From Bacillota bacterium (GTDB lineage: Bacteria; Bacillota; Clostridia; Christensenellales; Aristaeellaceae), in assembly GCA_023436585.1 (NCBI GenBank), contig JAEZIN010000023.1:1-64000 (forward strand): a DNA stretch of 64,000 nt, given 5' to 3'. Under the pieces are notes generated by a model. That model had not been told where the DNA came from. It searched no databases and saw only the letters and a program-made list of their open reading frames with translations. Positions within the stretch are counted from its first letter, which is position 1. Each line of letters begins with the position of its first letter. The position numbers were made by a program, and so were the translations under genes. Positions 31,830-41,194 of this stretch are shown in pieces.

Positions 31830-33803
31830 TTACCTCCCGCCGCCGGACAGGCGGTAATTTTCGGGTACCATGTAGATGGAAATCTGCCCGCTTTCGCTGG
31901 CATAGCACAGGGGGAACAGTGTTTCCAGCCCCATATAATCTATCTCAAGATCGCTGCGCTCGTAGCTGGAAATCATGATATATTCCACCTTGTATTTGCT
32001 CAGCACATCCAGGTTGTTTTTCGGGTCCGCATAAAAGCGGTGGATATCCTGCTTTTCTTTGGTGGTATCAAAGCCGTGATAGTACAGCCACAGGTCCGGC
32101 CCGCAGACGATGGTGCGGCCGGCTAGGGAGCTTACGGGGTTCAAATGCTGGTCATACCCGGTGAGGAACACCGCGTGGGGGGGCGTTTCCTCCTCAATAT
32201 AGGCGGCGGCGGCGATATCCTCCCTGGAAAAGGACTGAAGATCGCTGACTGCCTCCCGCGCAATGGTCAGGCCGGCGCTTAAAAAGAGCAGCACGGAGGC
32301 AAAGACGGCCAGCAGATAGCGCCCGCGAAGGCCGCGCATCCTGTCAAACACCGTTACGGCATAGTCCGCCGCCAGGATGGCGCCGATCATGTACCAGATG
32401 TAAAAAAGCTTGTTGTTATCGTACTCGTTGGGCTGGAAGCGTATGAATTCCGCCGCCAGAAAGATGGCAAACGCCCCGGCCGCCAAAAAGCGGTGCCTCG
32501 GGTTTTCTTCCAGCAGCGCGCATAGAAGCAGAATCACCGGAAGGCCAATGTTTTTCAGGTAGAACCATAGATAAAGGTCGATCATGCCCTCGCCCTGCGG
32601 ATTGTTGACCCAGTTGAACTGAAATTTCAGAAAATGGCTGCTGCCGGAGGCCTGCGTGAACGTCCAGGTGATAAGCTGCGGCGCGGCCAGCGCGATTGTT
32701 ATAGCCCCGTATAGGAGCCAGGGGGGGAGATTTCGCCTTGTCTCTCCTTTGGATGAATGCAAAAGCGTATAGAGCAGAAATCCCCCGCTCATCAGCCCCA
32801 GGGCCAGGAAGGAGTGGGTATGGATGAGGGGCAGCCCGCCCGCCCACACGCCCAGCAGGATAAGATGGCGCACATTTGCCTTGCGCTCAGCCCGGAAAGG
32901 CGCAAAGGCCGTGCATACCAGGTAGATGCAAGGCAGCACCATGGCCCAGCCGCCCAGTATGGTGCGCTGGGGGATCATGAGGTCGGCTATTACGTTGCTC
33001 CAGCGCAGATTGTAGGGAACAGGCTGATTGGTGGGCGTCTTGTAATAACCGTCCATCACCTCAAAAAGCCGTTCCTGCCAGTCAGATGCCGAGCGGTCGA
33101 AGGTGTACAAAAAGCCCAGCCCGCCATTTAAGAAGAACAGGAGGGCTGCCAGAATCACGGCGCGGCGGCTGCCCGCTATTTCCCTGGCCACCAGCAGGTA
33201 CCCTGAAAAGCACAGCGCCATCATCAGCGTGCCGGGAACCGCCAGGGCCATTTGCAGGGAAAAGCCGAACATATACAGCGTGGTGGAGAGGCTGTCCGTC
33301 AGGAAGGGATACGATAAAAGCTCGCGTGGCAGTATGCTGTAATCCGGCGGGAAGGACGCATCCCGAAGGCTGGTAAGGATGGCCGTGTGCAGCGGGAGGT
33401 CACCATAGGTGCTTTGGCCTACGTGATAGCTGCCGTCCGCCGCAGGGCGCATGTGGTGGGTGAACTGCAGATAACCGCTGAGCAGGGTTAACGGCAAAGC
33501 CACAAACAGCAGGATTTTGAGGAAAGTGGCCTCCTCCGCGTCCCACAGCAGGAGGGAATGCTTTTTGTCGCGCAGAAGATAGGAACCGCCTGTTAAGAGG
33601 ATAAGGGGGATCAGCGCCGCATAATGGCCTGTCCTGCTGAATTTCAAAAAAAAGGCCGCAAGGGCCGGCAGCCACATGAGCAGGAAAAGCCCCAGGGAAA
33701 GGCCCAGCCACCAGCGGGTAAGTGGCTTGTGGGAGGGAAGCAGGAAGCGGACGATGGCAAGGCCGCATAACAGGTACAATAATAAAAATGCCGCTGCTGC
33801 CAA
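31830..33803 (-). CDS. Large polytopic membrane protein, GT-C-like
   Basis: 657 aa from a TTG at 33803, chosen for the GAGGGGG ribosome site ten bases upstream; a TTG at 33824 has none. About twelve or more transmembrane helices occupy residues 1-500. The first large external loop holds YGDLPLHTAILTSLRD and FPPDYSILPRELLSYPFLTD, where acidic and histidine residues follow helices as in GT-C glycosyltransferases. The C-terminal 120 residues are soluble (AAYIEEETPPHAVFLTGYDQHLN...). It probably transfers a sugar from a lipid carrier outside the cell. The exact family is not certain. Confidence 0.7.
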   Translation of the reverse strand: MAAAAFLLLYLLCGLAIVRFLLPSHKPLTRWWLGLSLGLFLLMWLPALAAFFLKFSRTGHYAALIPLILLTGGSYLLRDKKHSLLLWDAEEATFLKILLFVALPLTLLSGYLQFTHHMRPAADGSYHVGQSTYGDLPLHTAILTSLRDASFPPDYSILPRELLSYPFLTDSLSTTLYMFGFSLQMALAVPGTLMMALCFSGYLLVAREIAGSRRAVILAALLFFLNGGLGFLYTFDRSASDWQERLFEVMDGYYKTPTNQPVPYNLRWSNVIADLMIPQRTILGGWAMVLPCIYLVCTAFAPFRAERKANVRHLILLGVWAGGLPLIHTHSFLALGLMSGGFLLYTLLHSSKGETRRNLPPWLLYGAITIALAAPQLITWTFTQASGSSHFLKFQFNWVNNPQGEGMIDLYLWFYLKNIGLPVILLLCALLEENPRHRFLAAGAFAIFLAAEFIRFQPNEYDNNKLFYIWYMIGAILAADYAVTVFDRMRGLRGRYLLAVFASVLLFLSAGLTIAREAVSDLQSFSREDIAAAAYIEEETPPHAVFLTGYDQHLNPVSSLAGRTIVCGPDLWLYYHGFDTTKEKQDIHRFYADPKNNLDVLSKYKVEYIMISSYERSDLEIDYMGLETLFPLCYASESGQISIYMVPENYRLSGGGR

Positions 33804-33865
33804 AATCCTATTCCCCCTCTGCAAAAAATTTCGATCTCAATTCATTTGAACACGTTTTATAAGGG

Positions 33866-33906
33866 TTTCGCGCCTGCGGGCGCGACCAGGGCTTTCCGAT
33901 CGCCCT
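33866..33906. repeat. Short repeat unit shared with 46480-46520
   Basis: CGCGCCTGCGGGCGCGACCAGGGCTTTCCGATCG closely matches the block at about 46486-46520 (reading CGCGTCTGCGGACGCGAC, then AAGGGCTTTCCGATCG). Both are palindromic at CGCG..CGCG and lie in spacers. Confidence 0.6.
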
Positions 33907-33949
33907 GGACCTTCGGCTATTATCCCATATGAAGTTTTTTGGTGGGGTG

Positions 33950-33984
33950 CGGGGAGGGCTTTTTTACAAAAAAGCCCTCCCCGC
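33950..33984 (-). terminator. Terminator of the M42 peptidase operon
   Basis: GCGGGGAGGGCTTTTTT and its exact complement flank a 2-3 nt loop. On the minus strand this is a very stable hairpin with an A/T-rich upper stem, 10 bases after the peptidase stop at 33995. The T-rich run is inside the stem, so the mechanism may be atypical. Confidence 0.7.
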
Positions 33985-33994
33985 ATACTCCCAC

Positions 33995-34987
33995 TTAAAA
34001 CTTCATCTGCACGAACTCCGCAAGCAGCTTCAGCGCGCCGTCCATGTCGCGCATATCGATGGTTTCACAGGCGCTGTGGACGTAGCGGCAGGGGATGGAA
34101 ATGGTGCCTACGGGCAGCCCACCCCTTGCCTGCTGCATGCCGCCGGCATCGGTGCCGCCCCTTGCCAGCACTTCCCGCTGGGCGTTTACACCGGCTTTTT
34201 GTGCGGCCAGGAAGAGAGAATCCCTCACCATGGGGCTGGAGATGCTGTACTGATCCATGATTTTCACGGCTGGGCCACCGCCCAGCTTCAGCGCGGGGAG
34301 CTTCATTTCGGGGGTGTCGCCCCACAGCGTCACATCAATGGCTACGCCCAGATCGGGCTCCTGGGCGAAGGCGGCCGTGCGGGCGCCGCGCGTGCCCACC
34401 TCCTCCTGGGTGGAGAAGACGGCGATGATGGTGTTCTCGGATTCCTTGACGGACTGCAAAAGGGCGGCCAGCAGCGCGCAGGCGCAGCGGTCATCCATGG
34501 CGGGGGCGGATACCCGGTGCTTGCCCAGGCGGAACGCTTCGCCATTGTAAACGGCCGCGTCACCGATATTCACCATGGCCAGCGCTTCCTCCCGGCTTTC
34601 GGCGCCGATGTCGATGAACAGGTGCTTCATGGCCTGGGTCTCGCCTTCCGCCAATGGCTGGCTGACCAATACACCCTGCACACCGTTGGCAAAGGAAACG
34701 CGCCTTGCCAGGGAAACGTGAATGTTGATGCCGCCCAAGGGCATGACACGCAGGAAGCCTTCCTTTTCAACATCGGTGACCACAAAGCCGATGTGGTCCA
34801 TGTGGGCGCTGAACATGATGCGCTTGCCGCCGGGCTTGCCCTCTTTGACGGCGATGAGGTTGCCCATCACATCGGTATGGATGGAGGTCACATGCGGCGC
34901 AACAAGAGGCTTGATCACATCCGCCACGGTATGCTCCGCGCCGGTGGGGCCGACGGGACTCAGAAGCGTTTTCAAAAGTTCAAACAT
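33995..34987 (-). CDS. M42 family glutamyl/deblocking aminopeptidase, copy 3
   Basis: 330 aa. Metal and catalytic motifs of M42 (PepA/TET-type) peptidases: SAHMDHIGF, APAMDDRCAC, STQEEVGTRGA with the catalytic Glu pair, AIDVTLWGD and CRYVHSACET. These enzymes form dodecameric shells and trim peptides from the N-terminus. It is the third of three tandem paralogues in one transcription unit, 21 bases after the second copy. The three have clearly diverged, so different substrate ranges are likely. Confidence 0.93.
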   Translation of the reverse strand: MFELLKTLLSPVGPTGAEHTVADVIKPLVAPHVTSIHTDVMGNLIAVKEGKPGGKRIMFSAHMDHIGFVVTDVEKEGFLRVMPLGGINIHVSLARRVSFANGVQGVLVSQPLAEGETQAMKHLFIDIGAESREEALAMVNIGDAAVYNGEAFRLGKHRVSAPAMDDRCACALLAALLQSVKESENTIIAVFSTQEEVGTRGARTAAFAQEPDLGVAIDVTLWGDTPEMKLPALKLGGGPAVKIMDQYSISSPMVRDSLFLAAQKAGVNAQREVLARGGTDAGGMQQARGGLPVGTISIPCRYVHSACETIDMRDMDGALKLLAEFVQMKF

Positions 34988-35008
34988 ACGTATTCTCTCC
35001 TTTGCGCA

Positions 35009-36022
35009 TCACACTTTGGGATGCTTCAAAAAGTCGTGTGCCAGCCGGTATTGGGCATCCACGTCGCTTTCCTTCACCACGGAGGAAGGGCTGTGGATGT
35101 AGCGGCAGGGTACGCTCAAAACGCAGGTGGCAACGCCGCTGCGGGATTTTTGGATGGCGCCGCTGTCGTTGCCGCCGGAAACGCTGCGCTTTAACTGGTG
35201 AGGGATATTGTTCTCCCCGGCGGTGCGGAGTATGGCCTCATACAGAGGCCGGTTTACCAGGGAAGCGTTGTCCATGAAGCTGACGGCCACGCCGTCCCCG
35301 GCGCGGCATACCTGCATGGTTTCCTTCACATCGCCCAAATCATTGCAGGTGGTGCCCTCCAGAATCAGCGCCATATCCGGGGCAGCATGGAACGCCCCGC
35401 CCGCGGCGCCGCGGCAGCCCACCTCCTCCTCGGTAGTAAACAGGCAGGTGACGTCGCCTGGATAGGTGTCTTCCAGCACCTTCAACAAGCTCAGGCAGCC
35501 CACCCGGTCATCCAGTGCCTTGGCGCAGATGCAGCCATCTCCAAAGACGGTATAGGGCGTATCAAAGGTAATATAGCTGCCCTGGGGGCAATCGGACAGC
35601 GCGTCCTCTTTATTCTTGGCGCCGATGTCCACATAGATGCTGTCGTACTGAAGAACGCGCTTGCGGTCCTCCGGCGACTGCAGGTGGATGGCCATGGCCC
35701 CGATGACGCCGGGAACAGCCTTGTCCCCCGCCAGCACCCTTTTGCTGATGACCACCCTGGGGTCGATGCCGCCCACGGGTTGTATGCGCAAAAGACCTTC
35801 CTCGGTGGCGGAGGTGACGATGAAGCCTACCTCGTCCATATGCGCGGCCAGGAGCACATGGGGCATATTCTTTTCCGTTCCTTTTTTGAAGGCCGCCACG
35901 TTGCCCATGCGGTCAATGGTCACGGAAGTACACAGCGGCCGGCAGGCTTCCATGAGCGCTTTGCGTATTTCCTGCTCATGGCCGCTGACGCCCCTGAACA
36001 GGCACAGTTCCTTTAAATCCAT
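35009..36022 (-). CDS. M42 family aminopeptidase, copy 2
   Basis: 337 aa. Motifs: AAHMDEVGFIV, CAKALDDRVGCL, FTTEEEVGCRGAAG, LILEGTTCNDLG (Glu instead of the usual Asp in the EGTTC segment, as in many M42 members) and CRYIHSPSSV. Its start codon lies ten bases inside the end of copy 1, so translation is coupled. It probably assembles as a dodecamer; mixed complexes with the other two copies are possible. Confidence 0.93.
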   Translation of the reverse strand: MDLKELCLFRGVSGHEQEIRKALMEACRPLCTSVTIDRMGNVAAFKKGTEKNMPHVLLAAHMDEVGFIVTSATEEGLLRIQPVGGIDPRVVISKRVLAGDKAVPGVIGAMAIHLQSPEDRKRVLQYDSIYVDIGAKNKEDALSDCPQGSYITFDTPYTVFGDGCICAKALDDRVGCLSLLKVLEDTYPGDVTCLFTTEEEVGCRGAAGGAFHAAPDMALILEGTTCNDLGDVKETMQVCRAGDGVAVSFMDNASLVNRPLYEAILRTAGENNIPHQLKRSVSGGNDSGAIQKSRSGVATCVLSVPCRYIHSPSSVVKESDVDAQYRLAHDFLKHPKV

Positions 36023-37050
36023 AGGTCATCCTCCCAGCCGGCGTCCAGCTCCGCGAGGAAATGGGCCAGCAGCCGGCCCCCTTCCGCAAGAACGCCAAGG
36101 TCTATGGTTTCCACGGTGGTATGCATGTACTTAAGGGGCAGCTCCAGCAAAATGGAAGGTACGCCGGAGCGGCTGATTTGAAGCTCGTCGCAGTCGGTGG
36201 AGGTGCTTCTGGCGTCCACCTCTGTCTGCAGGCTCACATTGTGCTTCTTCGCCGTATCCATCAGCCTCTTTACCAGCTTGGGCTGCAAAAACGGGCCGAC
36301 CGCCGTAACCATGCTGCCAATGTCGCTGGTGGTATCCGGCCGGCTGCCGGGGATGGTGGCATGGCATACATCCAGGGCGACGGCGAGATCAGGTTCAAGA
36401 TCAAAGGCGGAAGCCCTGGCACCGCGGCTGCCCACCTCTTCCTGGGTGGTGGCCACAAAGTACACATCGGCGTCATGCTGCATTTTGGCAAGCCGCTCCG
36501 CCGCCGCCAGCATGATGCCTACGCAGGCCCTGTCATCCATGGTCTTGCAGGATAACCTGTTGTTTTTGAGCTTGGTGGCGGGGGTGTTGAAGGTGATATG
36601 GTCGCCAATTTGAACCAGTTCCCGCACTTTTTCCGGCGGCAGGCCCACATCCACAAACAAATCTTCCCTCAAATAGTTCTTTTTGCTTTCTTCCGCGGTC
36701 AGAAGATGCGGCGGCTTGGCTCCGATGGTGCCAAACAACTTTTCTTTCCCGTGGACCCATACCTGGGTGCCGGGCAGTATACGGGGGTCCACGCCGCCCA
36801 CATTCCCCATGCGGATGCAGCCGTCGTCCTCGATTTTTACAGCCATCAGGCCGATTTCATCGATATGGGCCGCCAGCATAACCTTGGGTCCCGGTCCCTT
36901 TTTATGGGCGATGACGTTGTACATGCAGTCGATAAAAACCTCATCGCAATAAGGTTCAAACTGCTTTTTCACATATTCCGCCACCGCCTGTTCATTGCCG
37001 GATAGGCCGGGCAGTGCCGATACATCGGCAAGGAAGGCCTCAATGTCCAT
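36013..37050 (-). CDS. M42 family aminopeptidase, copy 1
   Basis: 345 aa from the ATG at 37050 with AAGGAGG six bases upstream; an upstream ATG (37071) overlaps that site. Motifs: AAHIDEIGLMA, CKTMDDRACVG, ATTQEEVGSRGA, ALDVCHATIPG and LKYMHTTVETIDL. It is the first gene of the three-peptidase operon behind a clear promoter. It should remove N-terminal residues from peptides released by proteases or imported from outside. Confidence 0.93.
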   Translation of the reverse strand: MDIEAFLADVSALPGLSGNEQAVAEYVKKQFEPYCDEVFIDCMYNVIAHKKGPGPKVMLAAHIDEIGLMAVKIEDDGCIRMGNVGGVDPRILPGTQVWVHGKEKLFGTIGAKPPHLLTAEESKKNYLREDLFVDVGLPPEKVRELVQIGDHITFNTPATKLKNNRLSCKTMDDRACVGIMLAAAERLAKMQHDADVYFVATTQEEVGSRGARASAFDLEPDLAVALDVCHATIPGSRPDTTSDIGSMVTAVGPFLQPKLVKRLMDTAKKHNVSLQTEVDARSTSTDCDELQISRSGVPSILLELPLKYMHTTVETIDLGVLAEGGRLLAHFLAELDAGWEDDLWI

Positions 37051-37159
37051 GGGATTCCTCCTTTGTTGCATACCCTTTCAAACCTTACATGCGCCATTGC
37101 CTTGAACGCATCCGTGTTTTTCATTGGTATCATCGCGCCGGCCGGGCGCGGATGGACAT

Positions 37160-37188
37160 AGTATAGCATGATGCGGTCATTTTCTCAA
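37160..37188 (-). promoter_or_regulatory. Promoter of the M42 peptidase operon
   Basis: TTGAGA (37188-37183), 17-bp spacer, TATACT (37165-37160) on the minus strand, about 110 bases before the first peptidase ATG. Confidence 0.7.
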
Positions 37189-37346
37189 ATATATCCAACC
37201 GGGCACAGGAACTTTTCAGGAAGGTGCGCAAAAAGAAAAGCAGTTGTTTCGCGGCAGGAATACGCCCTTTGCAACAAGAATAAAATAAGGATACCGCGTT
37301 TTTAACCGCCTTATTATTTTGCAATCGTCTGGAGCGTGAGCGCCTA

Positions 37347-40300
37347 ATGTCCCAGGGACCCCAGAGGCTGAGGCAGCTGGCCGGGGAAGATGAATACAAC
37401 GCCGGCACCCTTTTGTATCAGCGGGGCGGCGTACGGTCCGTATCGGTAGGACCGGAATCGCTGCGTTTTTTGGTGGCCGGCACACCCCGCCGGGAAGTGG
37501 TATTGAAGGCCGACGCGCCTGCGCAGTGCTCCTGCGAAACCCACGAGCGCCTGGGAGCCTGCCGCCATGTGGTGGCCGCCACACTGATGGCCCGGGAAAC
37601 AGGCGTCTGGAAGGATATCGAAAGGCGCAGGGCCTCCCTTGGCGGGCCGCTCCTTTTAAAGGCCATGGAGGGGGCGTTGCCGGAAGCCGGCACCGTCCGC
37701 ATGGAGATTACGCTTCTGCTGGAGCGGGACAGCCTGGGCCAGCCGGCTCTGCGGGTGGGCATCCGTGTCGGGGAGGACCGGCTGTATGTGGTTCGCAACC
37801 TGCCCCAGTTCCTGGACGCCATTGACAATCAGGTATCGCTGCCCTTTGGAAAGGGGTTTGTGTTTCATCCGGAATGGATGCATTTTACCCCGCGGGAGAA
37901 TGGCGTGCTGGATGTGCTTCGGGCACTTTGCCAGGCGCAAAAGGAAGTGGGCGTCACCCAGCACGGCATGGAAGCCCGTACCATGCGGCTGCCCCCCCGC
38001 TTTGCGCTGGTGCTTTTAAACCTGTTGAAGCATCTGCCCTTCCGCCTGGCGGTGGGCGGGGTCGCGCACCACGTGGCGCAGGTGCAGGAGAAGGAGATTC
38101 CCCTTGCGTATCAGGTGGCCGGCAGCGCCAGGAGCATCACCATCACCGCCCAATTGCCCCCGGAGTGGATGCCTCTGACGCCCGACTGCGCCTATGTGTG
38201 GCTGAGCGGGGAAGTGGTGGCGCTGAACAAGATGCAGCAAAGCGTGGCCGCCGTGCTTTTCCGCCAGGAGGACGACGGCAACGCCAATTTTGACTTTTTC
38301 GGCAAGGAAGCACCCCGCGTCATCAGCGAGCTGGTGCCCTGGCTGCAATTGACCGGTGTGGTGGAGTTGGACAGCGCGCTGCAAAGGCAGATCGTCCGCA
38401 CACCCTTAATAGCCAAGGTGTACCTGGACCGGGTGGGCCAGGAGGTGGTAGCCCGCACCGTGTTCGCCTACGGTCCTCATGAGATTGACCCCTTCGCGGC
38501 CCCCGGCCAGGATGTGGCGGACAATGAGCCAAGGCTGCTTATGCGGGATGCCAGCGCAGAGCGCGCCGTGCTGGACGAGCTGGCCAACGCGGGCTTCCAT
38601 GTACGCAAGGGCCGGGTATACCTAAGCGGGCAGGACGGCATTTTCCAGTTCGTGTCCGAAGGCGTACACCGGCTGATGGGCTTGTGCGAAATATTCGCCA
38701 GCCAGGATTTCAAGCGCATGGCGCCCCGCAGGCCCAAATTCCAGGGGAACATGCGCGTATCCGGCGGACAGTTAATGCTGGAGTTTTCGGAGGATGGGCA
38801 GCCAAGCCAGGAGGTTTTGGCCATCTTCCAGGCGCTGCACATGCGGCGTAAATATTTCCGCTTGAAGGACGGTTCCTTCCTGGACCTTAATGCCATGGAA
38901 GAATGGCAGGAGGCCGCCGATCTTATTACGGAAAGCGCCCAGGCGGAGAATATCGATCTGGTCTCGGGCAACACGCTGTCCCTGGCCGCCTGCCGCACCG
39001 TGTACTTAAGCGCGCTGCTGGCGGAAAAGAACCTGCCCATCCGCGCAGAGGACAGCGTGCGCGAGACTGTGGCCGCGCTGACCTCGCCGGAGGCAAAAGA
39101 GTTCCAACCCTGTCCCCTGCCCATTGGAAAGCTCCTGCGGCCTTACCAGGAGCGCGGCTTTTACTGGCTGCAATCCCTGCACAGGCTGCGCATGGGCGGC
39201 GTGTTGGCAGACGATATGGGGCTTGGCAAAACCATACAGGTCATCGCCCTGCTCTGGTGGGCCGCCAAGCAGGAAGGGCAACGACTTCCCTCCATTGTGG
39301 TCACGCCCACTTCCCTTTGCTACAACTGGCAGGCGGAGTTCAAGCGCTTCGCGCCAGGTCTCTCCATACTGCTTCTCGCCGGCAGCCAAGCCGCCCGGGC
39401 CGGGCAGATCGAGGAGCTGAAGGCCTCCCAAAAGGTGGATGTGGTCATCACCTCCTATCCCTTGATCCGCAGGGATATTTCACTTTTAAGCGATATCCCC
39501 TTCCGTTTTGCCATTCTGGATGAGGCCCAGCACATCAAAAACGCCGCCAGCGTGGGGGCGGTGGCCGTAAAGCAGCTGCAGGCTCAGACGCGCCTGGCGC
39601 TGACGGGCACCCCCATGGAGAACAATACCGGTGAGTTGTGGTCCATTTTTGATTTCGTACTGCCGGGCTATCTGCTCAATTACGCCAGGTTCATCCGCCA
39701 GCACGGCGACGGGCGCAACAGCGAAAGCCTGAGGCAAAAGATACGGCCATTCCTGCTTCGCAGGCTGAAAAAGGAAGTGCTAACCGAGCTGCCGGACAAG
39801 CTGGAAACAACCCTCATCGCGGAAATGACGCTGGAACAAAGCAGGGTGTACCAGGCGGCGCTTTTGCGCCTGCGCAGCCGGGTGGACGACCTTCTGCGCA
39901 CCAAAGGCATCAACCGCGGCCGCACGGAGGTGCTGGCCGCCATTACGGAGCTCCGCCAAATATGCTGCCACCCGGCGCTTTGCCTTCCGGATTACTCGGG
40001 GGCCAGCGGAAAGCTGGACCTGCTGCTGGAAATATTGCCGGGGGCACTGGAAACCGGGCGGCGGATACTGCTTTTCTCCCAGTTCACCAGCATGCTGAAA
40101 ATCCTGCGCCGCTACCTGGAGGCGGAAGGCATCCAATGCCTGTACCTGGACGGGGAGACGCCTCCCGCCAGGCGGCTGGAACTGGCCGATGGCTTCAACG
40201 CGGGGGATGGCCAGGTATTCCTCATTTCCCTGAAGGCCGGGGGCACGGGGCTGAACCTGACCGGGGCGGATATGGTAATCCATTACGATCCCTGGTGGAA

Positions 40301-40514
40301 CCCCGCCGCCGAGGACCAGGCCACCGACCGGGCCCACCGCATTGGGCAGACGCGCAAGGTGGAAGTGGTCCGCCTGATTACCCATTTGAGCATTGAGGAG
40401 CAGGTTGCGCGCCTGGGCAAAAAGAAGCGTGCGCTGTTTGACCAGCTCATTACCGCCGGGGAGGAAATGCCGACCCAGCTTTCGGAGGCGGATATTCGGG
40501 CACTTTTCGCTTAA
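37347..40514 (+). CDS. SWIM zinc-finger SNF2-family helicase
   Basis: 1055 aa. An N-terminal SWIM zinc finger (about 55-75: CSCETHERLGACRH) is followed by a 400-residue SNF2-associated region. The two-lobed SNF2 motor spans about 590-1050: motif I DDMGLGKTIQ (about 618), Ia VVTPTSLCYNW, II DEAQ in ILDEAQHIKN, III LALTGTPMENN, V LKAGGTGLNL and VI ATDRAHRIGQ. Such bacterial Swi2/Snf2 ATPases move along double-stranded DNA and displace proteins. It reads towards the SRAP and DUF1015 genes and is only 26 bases from the former. No restriction or phage-defence partner is visible. Confidence 0.93.
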   Translation: MSQGPQRLRQLAGEDEYNAGTLLYQRGGVRSVSVGPESLRFLVAGTPRREVVLKADAPAQCSCETHERLGACRHVVAATLMARETGVWKDIERRRASLGGPLLLKAMEGALPEAGTVRMEITLLLERDSLGQPALRVGIRVGEDRLYVVRNLPQFLDAIDNQVSLPFGKGFVFHPEWMHFTPRENGVLDVLRALCQAQKEVGVTQHGMEARTMRLPPRFALVLLNLLKHLPFRLAVGGVAHHVAQVQEKEIPLAYQVAGSARSITITAQLPPEWMPLTPDCAYVWLSGEVVALNKMQQSVAAVLFRQEDDGNANFDFFGKEAPRVISELVPWLQLTGVVELDSALQRQIVRTPLIAKVYLDRVGQEVVARTVFAYGPHEIDPFAAPGQDVADNEPRLLMRDASAERAVLDELANAGFHVRKGRVYLSGQDGIFQFVSEGVHRLMGLCEIFASQDFKRMAPRRPKFQGNMRVSGGQLMLEFSEDGQPSQEVLAIFQALHMRRKYFRLKDGSFLDLNAMEEWQEAADLITESAQAENIDLVSGNTLSLAACRTVYLSALLAEKNLPIRAEDSVRETVAALTSPEAKEFQPCPLPIGKLLRPYQERGFYWLQSLHRLRMGGVLADDMGLGKTIQVIALLWWAAKQEGQRLPSIVVTPTSLCYNWQAEFKRFAPGLSILLLAGSQAARAGQIEELKASQKVDVVITSYPLIRRDISLLSDIPFRFAILDEAQHIKNAASVGAVAVKQLQAQTRLALTGTPMENNTGELWSIFDFVLPGYLLNYARFIRQHGDGRNSESLRQKIRPFLLRRLKKEVLTELPDKLETTLIAEMTLEQSRVYQAALLRLRSRVDDLLRTKGINRGRTEVLAAITELRQICCHPALCLPDYSGASGKLDLLLEILPGALETGRRILLFSQFTSMLKILRRYLEAEGIQCLYLDGETPPARRLELADGFNAGDGQVFLISLKAGGTGLNLTGADMVIHYDPWWNPAAEDQATDRAHRIGQTRKVEVVRLITHLSIEEQVARLGKKKRALFDQLITAGEEMPTQLSEADIRALFA

Positions 40515-40540
40515 GACGCGGGCAAGGGGAGGGTACGAAA

Positions 40541-41134
40541 GTGTGCGGCAGATACTATCTGATGCTGGATGCAAATGACCCGGAGATGCGGGCCATTCTG
40601 GAGAAAATGAACGGGATGGAATTTGCCCAGGGGGAGATCTTCCCTGGCCAGATGGCGCCAGTGCTTGTACCCGACGGGCAGGGGAGCTGGACGCCCAGGA
40701 TGATGCAGTGGGGCTTCCCTCACTGGGAGAAAAAGAGCCCCATCATCAACGCCAGGCAGGAGACGGTGGCGCTGTCGCCCTATTTCCGCCCATCTTTTGT
40801 GGCCGGGCGGTGCTTGATTCCCGCCAACTGGTTCTTTGAGTGGCGGCATACGCCGCTTGGCAAGAAGACGAAGGATAAAATGGCCATCGGCCTTCAAAAA
40901 AGCAACATGATGTATATGGCGGGGGTGTACAAAAAGCTGGAGGACGGCCGGGAGGTGTTCACCGTGCTCACCCGCCCGGCGGATAAGCAGGTACGGCCCA
41001 TCCATGACAGGATGCCTGTGATGCTGACGGAGGAGGCGGAACGCAGCGCCTACCTTTCCGGCCCGGCGGAGGCATTCGTGCTGCTGACGAATATGGGGGA
41101 CCCGCCGCTTAACATCGAACTGGCCGCCAAGTAA
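40541..41134 (+). CDS. SOS response-associated peptidase (SRAP, YedK/HMCES type)
   Basis: 197 aa, starting with GTG at 40541 behind AGGGGAGGG so that, after Met removal, the N-terminus is Cys2 (MCGRYY), the residue that crosslinks abasic sites in single-stranded DNA. Other family residues are present: Asn in NARQETVA, Glu in PANWFFEWRH and His in IHDRMPVML. SRAP proteins shield abasic sites from breakage. It lies 26 bases after the SNF2 gene and is probably co-transcribed with it. Confidence 0.95.
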   Translation: MCGRYYLMLDANDPEMRAILEKMNGMEFAQGEIFPGQMAPVLVPDGQGSWTPRMMQWGFPHWEKKSPIINARQETVALSPYFRPSFVAGRCLIPANWFFEWRHTPLGKKTKDKMAIGLQKSNMMYMAGVYKKLEDGREVFTVLTRPADKQVRPIHDRMPVMLTEEAERSAYLSGPAEAFVLLTNMGDPPLNIELAAK

Positions 41135-41194
41135 TGATCCATCTCCGTATGGCATATGAAACCATTATTCCCTCATTTTCAATAAAGGGGCCTG

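Noticed and set aside
33929..35194. 421-codon plus-strand frame over the M42 genes
   Set aside because: Antisense shadow of two M42 peptidases whose catalytic motifs are intact.
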